The notes beneath the pieces are model-generated. The model was not told the DNA's origin, ran no database searches, and was given only the letters and a program-made list of their open reading frames with translations. The position numbers and the translations under genes are program-made. Below are positions 44,849 through 55,430 of a DNA stretch of 59,583 nucleotides, in pieces. The stretch is from Chara braunii (Eukaryota > Streptophyta > Charophyceae > Charales > Characeae). Position 1 is the first letter of the stretch. Every line of letters begins with the position of its first letter. The DNA is taken from positions 966,806 through 1,026,388 of the forward strand of contig BFEA01000436.1 of the NCBI GenBank assembly GCA_003427395.1, in the 5' to 3' direction.

Positions 44849-46308
44849 TGCCTACGGCTACGGCCTCTACAGGGCAGTAACTCCTACTTGACAAATCTAC
44901 AAATCGAACCCCTACCACCACACGGACATACGATAGACAACAACAATTGTCAAAACACAGGTCACGGGTTCAAACACTCAAGGTCGACACAAATATTGTA
45001 CACTGGTAATGTGAGAACTAGGGATCGAGCCCTGGGATCTGCATTCGCTACTGATAACAGGTGAAATCCGTTTCAATTTTAAATTTCAAATTTGATAAAG
45101 AATTTCGTTTTATTTTTTATTTTAAATTTCATTAAGAATTTCGATGTAACTCCAATGCAAAAGTTGTTCAAGTTATTTTTCTGCATAACATAGTTATTTT
45201 TGGGAATTATTTCAATAACTTTTTTTTTTTTAATGGCCATTCGGGCTCCGGACACATTGCCCGGGGAGGACGTCCGACCAGTTGTCCGATCGGACAACCC
45301 TAGACGGTCAGGGGGGTCCCAAACGTCCAATCTGGTAACCTAGCTTAAAACATAACTAGATACTAGATAAAATCAAACACATTTGAACTTTGACAGCCTC
45401 AAAACATATTCAAATAAACTCAACAGTGAATATGAGATTATTCGCAATTAAACCTTAAAAATCATACAAAAGTTCTCTTCAGTTCACAAACAACCTTTCT
45501 GAGGGAAAAAAATAGCAGGAGATTTCTTTGGAGGTCCATTGTAGCTAGACATCGCAATCAAGGCATATCCATGGTCACGCGATCAAACAACTTTCTGGGC
45601 ATATTTGACTGACCCCTTCACTCGATCAAAGAACCTATAAAATAAGAAAATAACAGTTGTTTTTATTATTTTTAAATATAAAGTTGAGGTATTCTACTAT
45701 ATGCAATACAATTTCATATAGCACATTGTTGCCCGCATTAGAATCAAGATCAGACAAAGTTGACTAGATGCCATGAACTGCAGCTTGATCAAGACTATTA
45801 TATTGATCCTGATAAGATATTGCAATGGAAGCAGCAAAATATAAAATTCACATTAAAAAAAATATATATATTTTTTACTAATTCCAAAAATAAGGGCATT
45901 ATTTTTTTAAAAAGAAAAAATATTATCTATAAAACAAACCGTGCACAATACGATGAGAGGCATGAACTAGTGAAAAAGAAACTTTGAATACATCTGAAGT
46001 GTAGGGGAAAAACAATTTTAAGACGAGTTGAACGCGTAGGTAGAGCATGTGCTCGTATCCTGCTATAAAAATGATATATACAAGATTATTGAAGAAAGTA
46101 TGTGAAAAAACACAAGCACTTGGGAACAAAAACGACCACATCAAAGATAATGATAGTAGAGACAACGATAACAATGATGATAACAGCAATGATGAGCACA
46201 ATGGCGACGATTTTAATGGTGACAATGGCGATGAAGACAAGAACAACAACATCAATGATGTCGATAAAAGCAAGAGCAACAATAACAGTAACGAGAATGA
46301 TAAAGATT

Positions 46309-46663
46309 AAACCGCCAGTCTCCTCACCAGCCGACACCCCTCGGTCTGGTGAGCTAGGGTTGGGTTGTACGGAGGGGCGACGACCACCGTTCGTCACAAG
46401 CGGGTCTAATCCTGCCATTTGCAATCAGCAACTTTGCCGATTTTTTTTGCGCAAAGAATTCATCAAAAAGTCTGCAAATTTGAGGGGGTCGTGATCTTTC
46501 ACGGTAAAATATTTGGAAAAAAAAAATCATTTTGACCATCAAATATTCGCCATGTCGATTTGGTGCATTTTCGCAAATTTCATTTTTTCAGGCCCGACCG
46601 CTTTTCCACTATATACTACCGGTACCCTCGAGGTTTCTGATGTTAGAGGGACTAGTGGTTTAA
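46309..46663. mobile_element. Block-B-specific inverted-repeat insertion
   Basis: Left end TTAAACCGCCAGTCTCCTC; right end reverse complement TTAAACCACTAGTCCCTC. Block A runs straight through at about 19817 (AAAGATTCAGCTGATG). The target duplication is short and ambiguous (AGAT possible). The interior is mixed GC/AT with no ORF of note. Confidence 0.7.
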
Positions 46664-47442
46664 GATGATGCAACAATAATGACAATGAAGACGAAAATAA
46701 CAATAAAAAACAACCACAAAAGAAAAAGATAAGTAATGCTAAACAAAGTGTTTTACATCATCGGACTCGAAAGTTCATAAAAATTACAAATAGATAACAA
46801 GCGATATAAGAAAACACCTTTCAAAACAAGATGGCAACAAGCTCTTCACTATTGTCCCACTCTTTTGGATTTTGCGTTATCAGCTTTATATTTTTAGAAG
46901 ATGAAGAGGGACGTCGCCTCAGGTGCCTAATGATCAATGGAGTGATAAATTGATAATATGATTCCACCTCACATATTTATTGAGCTCATAAATTCGGTGT
47001 TGTCACGGAACAGAGAAATCAAGTTTTGGTCCATTATATAACACCCAACATCCATTTGGACGCTTTCTATACCAGATGCGTTGGACTTCGTACAAATCCA
47101 ACATTTTGAGTGTAATGGGTTCCTCCAAAAACAAGTAAACTAATGTATAGTATTGCAAGGTAGAAAACATTTTTGAGTCTGAGGTTTATTAGGAACCATA
47201 AAAGACCTGCACGGAAAAAAAAAAAAAAACGTTATTGGATTAACAATCAAGTTATAGATTTTGGAAACTAACAATCCTGGAAAGATCTATAAGGAAAACA
47301 ACAAAGTCGTTTATGGTCTTGCGAGGCAGAGAGCTCGTAGTGTCATAGGTGATACATGCATGCTGAAAACAATATGGGTGCAATCATAAAACTAACAATA
47401 CAAACTGTTAATTTATTGGATGGTATTTAGAGTCTAATTTAG

Positions 47443-47830
47443 GTTCGCTCGCCACTGCTAACGGAGTCTAAGTTAATGTTATTTCCTTTAACTACTTAGA
47501 TGTTTCAGTTTGCTAACTTAAACTTTATTATAGTTTCCCGATAGGAAATCCTTGGATCAAAGAGAGCGAAGTCGCGACCGTAACGCTTCATCCTCGGGGC
47601 AAGCATGTGTAGTCACACAAGTGAGGACCAAAAGAGCCTAATCCACGTTTGCTCGCTTTTACTAAGTAACTTTCGGTTGATGTGTTTTCTTTTAGCTATT
47701 TAAATGGTTCAGATCGATAAGTCAACTTCGTTGTGGTTTCCCGATCGGAAATTCATAGATATAAGAGAGCGAAGTTGAAACCCTTACGCTACGTCCTCCC
47801 AACAAGTGTGCGTATGAGGACCAAACGAGT
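47443..47830 (+). repeat. Block B copy of the 203-bp dimer
   Basis: Units start at 47443 (GTTCGCTCGCCACTGC) and 47648 (GTTTGCTCGC). AGAGAGCGAAGT is kept in both units, but the right arm of the hairpin has decayed. Confidence 0.7.
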
Positions 47831-49737
47831 AGATAAATTTTCTACTATTTTTCTGACTTAAAAATAATGTAAGAAAGAATATGAGCTTTTATTTATTTAT
47901 TCTCACACGCAAGCTAGATTACTTTCTAAATGTGGAAAAGGACATTGATTCCATTACTAGAACATGAATATATACATTATCATTTTTTTTATCTTTTGCT
48001 TGGCATGGTGTTTTCTTCGTCCGTGATTTTTGGCAATAAAACAAGATGTGAAAAAAAAAATCAGAAGGTCATTTAAGAGAGAAATTAAGATCACCTCTTG
48101 AGGTGGTCTCAAAAACGGTCCCCCCGTGGCACCGCAAGCCGCTCATAAAAGGGTCACTGTTTAAAGCGTTTGAGGCATTTGAGTCTCTAGTGTGACAAGA
48201 AAACCGACCTAAATTTTGAGATTTAAGGTCATGAGGTACTCGTGCGATATCAAATCTGTAAAATATGCGATATCAAATCCACAAAATATGGAATTTCTTA
48301 ACAGGCCTAGAAAAATCACCGCTTGATCTCGACCAATGTCGGGCGAGGGAAGAACAATTTCACTAACACATTAACTCTTTCCAACCCGCCTATCACTGTT
48401 TGGACTACTGCGGCCTTGTTAAACAACCAAGGGTCGAAGTTTTGACAACTGTCCTCAAGAAACCCTTTATCCATCACTGTCTTATGTTACTTCATCTTTG
48501 TATCATTGTCTAATCTTCAAACTTCTTGTTGCCAATTCTTCCTTACGAGGAAATTATAAGTTTTCTATATACAAATTGCTTCTTTGGGATTTCAAGATCA
48601 AAGGAAAGATAAAACCTCCTTTTTCAGATGAGATGGCCCAACATTACGAGATACTTCATTTCCTCTTGAATTTATTTATCTATAGAGACCTTTATCTTTC
48701 TCTAGTCTGCTAATATAATATTCCTAATACATTGAAACATAGAGTGTTGGATCTCCTTATCGGACTGCAGAAGTAACTCAAATATCTTTTTATTCCTTGC
48801 CAACCAGAGTACCTATAGGCCCATTGCGCGAGCTATCCATGTTGGGTAAAAGGCAACAGATGTTTTATGTCCGTCACCTTTAACGAGGGCCTCCTTACCC
48901 GAGAGAGAATTAGGGTATTCACTGGGGTTTACTTATGACAAAATTATTTCCCACAAACTCCGGAGGGATTGGCACGGGAGCAAGACCACCAAATGTGACA
49001 AATGTCTTTTATAGATGTTGACTCGCTGGTTGGCAGAAAAGAGAGACAAACATGCATTTTATAACACACTACTTGGTTGAAAAGGCCACATAGTATTTGT
49101 ATCATCCATAACAAGCCCACTAGTTTCACCTCCGGGATTGAACGCATGTCTTTCCCAAACGTACAACATTGATTAAAATTGACATGATACTGAAAGCCTT
49201 TCACTAAGGAAACATTATTCCAATTGGCATTAATTGTAGTAGAAAGTCAGTTCGTCTTCATTTGAATCCGATAACCTAATGCGACTATATACTCAAGCAT
49301 AGGAGTATGACCCTTGCTTAAACCGGATTGTTTCCAATAAAAAACGAGTGGGTGTATCTTAGCTCCAAGTAAGGACAACCCGTCAAGACATAAATTGGGT
49401 GTCAACTTCTCTTTACCATTAACCAACTTATTTTCCTCCTTTACTAAAATCTTTGCATAGTTTTTCCTATTCACAGTCTCTTCAGAGTCTACCTCTTCAG
49501 CTAGTGCTCTTGGCAAGTTACGTTTCCAAAATACCACCTTGTATTTCACATTGTCAAGAATTTCTACAACCCGAAATAACTGACCTTTATCACCTTTCAC
49601 TGTCAGCCAAGTACCTTCTCTTATTCCATTAGATTCCAAGAGATGCTTCCAGCCTTAGGGAATGACATTGATAATATATCTGGAGATTATCCATAATGTT
49701 GCTAGTATTGTCCTTAGTGAGTCTTAATTCATTCAAT

Positions 49738-49985
49738 AGCAATTTCGTTAAAAAAAAACATTTTATATTTTTGGAACGAAATTGAAACCCACTTATTTGG
49801 TCATGAAATATCACAATTTTAGCTCCTCGAATTCCGCCTTGGATGCACATGAAATTCAATGAAGTCCAAATGGACCCTCAGGAGATAAACGACCATAATT
49901 TTTTGGTCCAACATGGAGATTTCAATTTTGATTAAAAAATATAAAATATTTGTTTTCAGAAACCGCTGTTATCCGCTGTTTTTAA
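49738..49985. mobile_element. Fold-back MITE in LINE B only
   Basis: Left arm ACATTTTATATTTTTGGAAC, then GAAATTGAAACC; right arm is its diverged reverse complement (GATTTCAATTTTGATT, AAAAATATAAAATATTTG). LINE A is empty here (about 23660). The arms are related to the element at 20307. Confidence 0.65.
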
Positions 49986-50204
49986 TATTCCATTTTATTC
50001 AACCTATATACGTCTAATACACACCACCTCTTTGCAGACCCAGGATTTCTCCCCATCAAGAAAAGGAAATAAGTTCAAATAACTCATCTCTTACCACCGT
50101 TATCCCTGATTGTCGGATTATAAAAAATAGTTTGACACAAAACTTCTTGTGCAATATCTTGTCACTTCATGGTCAAGGGGAAAAGAGAGGTTTATACTTA
50201 AAAG

Positions 50205-50575
50205 CTATGTTGCATACAGTACACGTACGGGGACTTTCCGTACAAAACGTATAGATAATTTCTGTACGGGAACCTGTACGTCTTGTACGCCCCCGTACGA
50301 AAAAGCAAAAAAAAAAAAAAAAAAAAAAAAAGTCATTAAAAAAAAAAAAAAACTATGTGATGCAACAACACAAAACAAGCAACATTTGGCTGAGCATCAT
50401 CTTCATATTCTTATTAGAATTTGAGAAAAAAAATAAAGTTTTTAGACCAGATTTAAAAAAAAAAAAAAAAAAACCAACTCGTACGGGGCCCCTAGCGTAC
50501 TAGCGTACGAATAGCGTACGAGTACAAGAGTATGAATCCGTACTCGTAAGAGGGTGCGTACAAGCGGCAATGCAG
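50205..50575 (+). mobile_element. Family-i (CGTACG) MITE in LINE B
   Basis: 371 bp, exact 8-bp target duplication CTTAAAAG (50197-50204, 50576-50583). Ends CTATGTTGCATACAG and (reverse complement) CTGCATTGCCGCTTG. GTACG words crowd both ends. Core ACTATGTGATGCAACAACAC. LINE A is empty at this site (about 23880). Confidence 0.9.
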
Positions 50576-51060
50576 CTTAAAAGATGGGTGTCCATACTTT
50601 AGACTTAATTTTCATGATGAGGAAACCTTTCATTAATAGAAAGAACCAGACTATTTCTAGGTCCCTCATATCTCATTGAATTCTTGCATTAGAAGAAACT
50701 GCGTTAGTTTGATCGAAGGTATGTCATTGTCCAGGAGTAAGTACTCAATGATCCACTTAATCAGTAGGAAAATAATATTCGTGAAAACCTTAAAAAAAAA
50801 GATCGTTAGGTTTGCATGGAAATTTTTAAAGATTGTGATAGTACATTTTTTAGGCCTCCTATATAAAATAAATTATGTGTGAGGTAAATTAGCTGCAAAA
50901 AAGAAATAAAAAAGTACATTTTTAGAACCACTGTAAGTGGTGAGGAGAGAAGTAAGTTTTTTTACAAAAAATTACTACCTTGCAAAGCACTGTTTATTCA
51001 GAAACTAGAATATCCCATTGTTTTAATTATCTATTAAAAACATATTTATAGTTCTATAAG

Positions 51061-51330
51061 GTATGTAGCACGTCGACGAACCTATTCATTTTTTTTTTAA
51101 ATACGCTAACGTGTTCTCCTGTTCACGAGTAGATTCACTTTGATATGTTCTCTCCTACATGGACTAATATATTATTTTTTATTAAAATATTTTTCTATTT
51201 TTTAATTTTAAATCGTGGTTGGCTACGAATTTCAAGATGTCTCCCATGCAAAAGTTGCTTGAATTCTTCTTTTACATAACATATATTTTTTGACAAGGGT
51301 TTTACAGTTAACTTAAAAATGAATTTATAT
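51061..51330 (-). mobile_element. Family-vi element fragment
   Basis: Left end GTATGTAGCACGTCGACG with the palindrome CGTCGACG (51071-51078). The core on the minus strand (about 51290-51225) reads ATATGTTATGTAAAAG...CAAGCAACTTTTGCATGGG. The right end is not defined. It lies in a 1.2-kb stretch (50767-52004) absent from LINE A. Confidence 0.45.
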
Positions 51331-51340
51331 TAGTTTATAG

Positions 51341-51691
51341 TTGTGTAGCATCATGTTCGGGTTTGGTGACCGAACACGAACATTCGGGACCGAACGCAAA
51401 CGAGCGTCGAAACTGTCCAAACTCGAACATTAAAAAAAAAAAAAAAAAAAAGTTTTCCAAAAACTCTGAGAAAAATATATGCTATGCAAAATAATACTAC
51501 AAACAACTTTTGCATCAGAGGTATTATCAAATTCGTAACCAAACTCGATTTAAAAATCAAAAACCAAAAAATATATATATATTTTGTTTTTAAATATGTT
51601 CGGCCGAACACGTTCAGGTGGCGTTCGGTCGAACACCCGAACATGTTCGGACGTTCGGAAAAGCTTCGAACATGTTCGGTGTGCCACATAG
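51341..51691 (+). mobile_element. Family-iii (GAACATGTTCGG) MITE
   Basis: 351 bp, exact 8-bp duplication GTTTATAG (51333-51340, 51692-51699). Ends TTGTGTAGCATCATG and (reverse complement) CTATGTGGCACACCG. Perfect palindrome CCGAACATGTTCGG at 51637-51650, with many GTTCGG words. Core ATGCTATGCAAAATAATAC...AACAACTTTTGCATC. Confidence 0.85.
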
Positions 51692-52003
51692 GTTTATAGT
51701 TCCTATAAACTAGTTTTCGCAAAGTTTGAATTTTACCAAACTGCTGAGAACGACTTATAGTTCTATAAATGAGTATTCACTGAAACTGTGTTTTTTAACA
51801 TCTTTCGAGTTCCCCTTGCAGTCCTTAAAAATTATATTTTTTGAGCTATTTTTTTTTTCAGTCTACTGAGAACAACTTATAGCCTTATAACATGCTCTTT
51901 GCTGGAAATAATTTTGTTGCACATTGTACGAATCGCTAGACTTTTTGCCTCTTTTTTTGCCTCCTTTATTGGGAAACAGTTAAAAACGTTTTTTTTTATG
52001 TGT

Positions 52004-52641
52004 TAAATAGGATCCCAGACCCCCATCATTTCTCTTGTGTGTGATTTTCCAACATGCTGTTTTACACAACGCTTTGCCTTTCTCGACAGATCCCTCCGAA
52101 AGGTAACTGATAATTTGTTGTCTGAGATGTAAATCTATAGTCGACGAGATGACCATAATGAAAAAGATACACCAAATGGTAGATAGTATCATACTGTTAA
52201 TTAGGATGACTCTCCCAAAAAATGAAACACATCAAATTTTGGACAATGAACAGAGATGTTTTATCTTTGCAGTTTTACCTTTTTACTCTATAAAAAATGT
52301 TAGGTTTCGTGGTTTTGTTAGTTTTTCACAAATTCAGTGTTAAGGACTCTCTTAAGAGCGAATAGATCTAGGATCCTATACCCCCCTCATTTCTCTTGTG
52401 TGTGATTTTCCAACATGCTGTTTTACACAACGCTTTGCCTTTCTCGACAGATCCCTCCGAAAGGTACCTGATAATTTGTTGTTTGAGATGTCTCTCTGTA
52501 GTCGACGAGATTACCATAATGAACAAGATACACCAAATGGTAGATACTATCATAGTGTTAATTAGGATGACTCTCCCAAAAAATGAAACATATCAAACTT
52601 TGGACAATGAACAGAGACGTTTTATCTTTGCATCTTATTTT
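52004..52641 (+). repeat. Recent 361-bp tandem duplication in LINE B
   Basis: About 277 bp from CCCCCATCATTTCTCTTGTG (near 52022) recurs 361 bp downstream at high identity, with the LINE post-RT sequence (GSVEKGKALCKTACWKITHK on the minus strand) in both copies. LINE A has one copy. Confidence 0.85.
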
Positions 52642-52819
52642 ATCTAGTTTTTTTTCGTTTCATTATTATCATATGATACTTTTATTCTCATGAAACGTTC
52701 TGAATGCTCCGTATTCTTACTTCCATTTCAATACCATTACGAGAAGTGTGTCATCTCTCGTCACGGCAACAAATTTGTTTTAACAAACATTGGGTTTTGA
52801 CACTTTGCTGAACAAGTCG

Positions 52820-53210
52820 AAAACGTCCCTAATTATACAAAGCGACTCTTCGTTTTTTTCCGAGATTGCAGCAAGATCATCAGACAATGCTCAGGTCTGT
52901 AGATGATAATTTGGAGATAATAGGAGGTCTTTGGTGCAAGAGTGAAAAATCGTATCAAGCAAAACTTCATGTTGAATCACAGAGAGGAGTGGGACAAAAA
53001 AACACCCTTAACGCAATGATCTTGAGAAATCAAAATGATTAGATTTTTTACTATTCACGACTATAGAGGCAACTGACCCTGGATACAATTTTCTAACCCA
53101 ATTGCTAAACAACGAACCAATACCTCTGTTACTCACCACCTATAGCACAAAATTTGAGTTTACCTTATCATAGGACTTCTAGAGGTCTATGAGTAAGATG
53201 GTCTCAAAGG
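52820..53210 (-). pseudogene. LINE B reverse transcriptase remnant
   Basis: Reads NRGIGSLFSNWVRKLYPGSV and FDFSRSLR, then a stop, GCF..PLL, and ALSDDLAAI in place of the YADD motif. Several in-frame stops. Confidence 0.8.
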
Positions 53211-53355
53211 ACTTCCTATGTTTGATGACTTACATAACTTGCGCTATGGTCATGACATTATTTTGGACAAATCTACTCTTAACAAAGTCGTATTGGTCCG
53301 GATGAACCAAGTGTGGCAAAAAGTCAGCAATACGTATCGACAGAGTTTTAGCGAA

Positions 53356-53537
53356 CTCTTGTACTCGTACGCTAGGGGTCCCGTACGAGGTTTTTTTTTT
53401 TTTTTTTTTTTTTTAATCCGGTATAGTTTTTTTTTTTTTTCTCAAATTCTAATAAGAATCTGAAGATGTTTCTTAGCCAAATGTTGCTTGTTTTGTATTG
53501 TTGCATCATATAGTTATTTTTCGGAATTTTGTTTATA

Positions 53538-53569
<32 letters not shown>

Positions 53570-53686
53570 GTATCGGGGCGTACAAGACGTACAGGTTCCC
53601 GTACAGGTTCCCGAACGGATCCCGTACAGATATTACCTGTACGTTTCGTACGGAAAGGCCCCGTACGTGTACGTTATGTTACGTAG
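53356..53686 (-). mobile_element. Family-i (CGTACG) MITE, reversed, one end truncated
   Basis: Reverse orientation relative to the other copies: right border reverse complement CTACGTAACATAACGTACAC. Long T tracts replace A tracts of the sense copies. The core matches as the reverse complement of ATATGATGCAACAATACAAA. The other end lacks about 45 bp, and adjacent LINE sequence is also deleted relative to LINE A (about 25085-25130). Confidence 0.75.
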
Positions 53687-54257
53687 GTTTCGTATATCAT
53701 TTTTATCGTTTTCTTGTAAATAAAGGTAATAGCACCCTCGATCATACCCATTTCCAAACTTCCCCGTACAACAACTATGCTGAATAGTTCTAATAAGATT
53801 GGGCCAAAAATCTGCCATATCTTTCAAAAGAACTCCAGAAAGAGTTCATCCCGTCGTGGGTGTTTCTTAAGGGACATGTTTTTCATGGTTGTTGTGAGCT
53901 CTTCCAATGAGATTTCTTCGTGCAACATCTGTCATTGTATAAATGTCACCTGTGAGATTTTTGTATGCCACAACTTCTCCTCTTCTTCAGGACTAAGGAG
54001 AGACTCGCCTCGAGTTTTCTCTGTAGAAAGTAGCTTTTCGTAGAACATCTTAGCATACATGCACAAATCATGCGGCTCCTTAACTATCGAACGGATGAGA
54101 AAATTCTTCAATAAAGGAATTATTTTTTTCTTAAGCAGCCTTGCACAAATCATGTACAAATCATGCGGCATCTTAACATACGTGCACAAATCATTCTAAG
54201 TAATCCTCTTCATTGTAGAGTGCTTCAGCCATTTTTCCCCCTTCTTGATGTGAAGGT

Positions 54258-54706
54258 CTATGAATACCCCCTGGCGGCGGCCATGCGTGGCCGGGTCCGC
54301 GGCTGCGGTCTATCCACGACCCCTCGACCATGAAAAAAAAAAATAATAATAAATAAATGTTTTTTGGGAACACTATATTTTATGCAGAATTGTAAACTGA
54401 GCAACTTTTGCCTTGGGGTCATATTAAAAAACTTTACTTAATTTGAAATAAAAAACAAAAAAGTTTTATAATGCTTCTTAAAAAAAAAAAAAAAAAATTC
54501 GCCCAGGAAAATTCGTTTTTGAATTTTTGAAATTTAAAGACAAAGTCAACATAACAAAAAACATTTTGCGTAATGCAGATGTCAAAAAGATCTACAACAT
54601 CATATTTTTTAATTTTTTTTCAAGAATTTTTTTAACTCTCTAGAAATTCTTGAAGGCCGCGGTCCCACCCAACCGCGGCTCAAGGGGCGGCGATCGTTAT
54701 TCAAAG
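54258..54706 (+). mobile_element. Family-ii MITE in LINE B
   Basis: Same site as the element at 25692. Flanks GTGAAGGT on both sides (54250, 54707). Left end CTATGAATACCCCCTGGCGG. The right terminal 35 bp or so are lost, so the copy is immobile. Core ATTTTATGCAGAATTG, then GAGCAACTTTTGCCTTGGGG. Confidence 0.8.
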
Positions 54707-55029
54707 GTGAAGGTCTTCCCACAAACTCAAATTTCGATTCGTTACTTCTATCCAATAAGAAAATGCATAGATGTCGTGTGTCATCTGAAACTCTGCCCAT
54801 TCCACTTTATTTTTAAATATTATTATGGCTCCTTACTATTCCTTTCTCTTGGTGTAATAAAGTTAAAAAACTCTAATATTTTCATGGTCCATATAATTCC
54901 TTTATCAAACCAGTCCTTAGGACTAGAGAAGTCTTCTCTAGCCTCCCCCCTGTCTTCCAAAATTCGTTGCTCTTGTTCTTGACTCCGGGATCGTCCAATA
55001 TTTGGATTTGTATCCCAGGTAGGTCGCCA

Positions 55030-55430
55030 TGACACCGAGGGTTGCCTAGCAAGATGTGCATGGTGACTGGCCAAGGTCTGAGACAGGGTCAGCGTGTACT
55101 GGAATGTACGTCACTTTCTCCTTGATGTATGAACGAATCAGCTAATAATCTAACCTCTTCTTGGCTATCGGGTGAGTGTCCGAGCAGGAGCCTGAGGTTC
55201 ATATAAATGTTTGTGCATCCGCATCAAGTTTTTGAAATACATATGTAAGATTACCCAATTCCGTGATTTTTTCTTTATTCTACTTCGTTTCTTGGAGTAA
55301 AGCAAGTTGAATCTTTAGCTTATGAAGTCGGGTTTTCAACCTAGCTTTCTTGTTCTTACGGTTGTCTCTAATACGTCTAAGATTCCACGTAACCAACCGT
55401 GGGTTACTAAATGGTGGCATGGCCTGTCAA
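55030..55430 (-). pseudogene. LINE B endonuclease remnant
   Basis: Reads LVTWNLRRIRDNRKNKKARL, then KIQLALLQETK followed by a stop, typical of the N-terminus of an L1-type APE endonuclease. The middle of the domain is deleted relative to LINE A, and the SDHKPV region is mutated. Confidence 0.75.

Larger units (their letters stand above)
43432..45343. mobile_element. 1.9-kb family-v (GTCCGATCGGAC) element
   Basis: Exact 8-bp target duplication CTTAAAAC at 43424-43431 and 45344-45351. Ends CTATGTTACCAACTGTCCGA and (reverse complement) CTAGGTTACCAGATTGGACG. Palindrome TTGTCCGATCGGACAA at 45282-45297. The conserved core is read on the minus strand at about 45210-45130 (ACTATGTTATGCAGAAAAA...AACAACTTTTGCATTGG). 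The interior carries (GT)n, CA-rich stretches and an unrelated GC-richer segment. No transposase seen. Confidence 0.8.
45502..48715. other. Block B tail: 3 kb shared with 19195-22280
   Basis: Collinear with block A. It includes the Asn/Asp-coding stretch at 46140-46310 (one frame reads DNDSRDNDNNDDNSNDEHN), the GTTCGCTCGCC dimer, and the decayed exon-like piece at 45502-45640. No supported gene. Confidence 0.6.

Noticed and set aside
44985-45065. Possible tRNA (GGGATCGAGCCCTGG and ACGGGTTCAAACAC look like B-boxes)
   Set aside because: No matching A-box, T-stem mispaired, no acceptor stem. Treated as chance.
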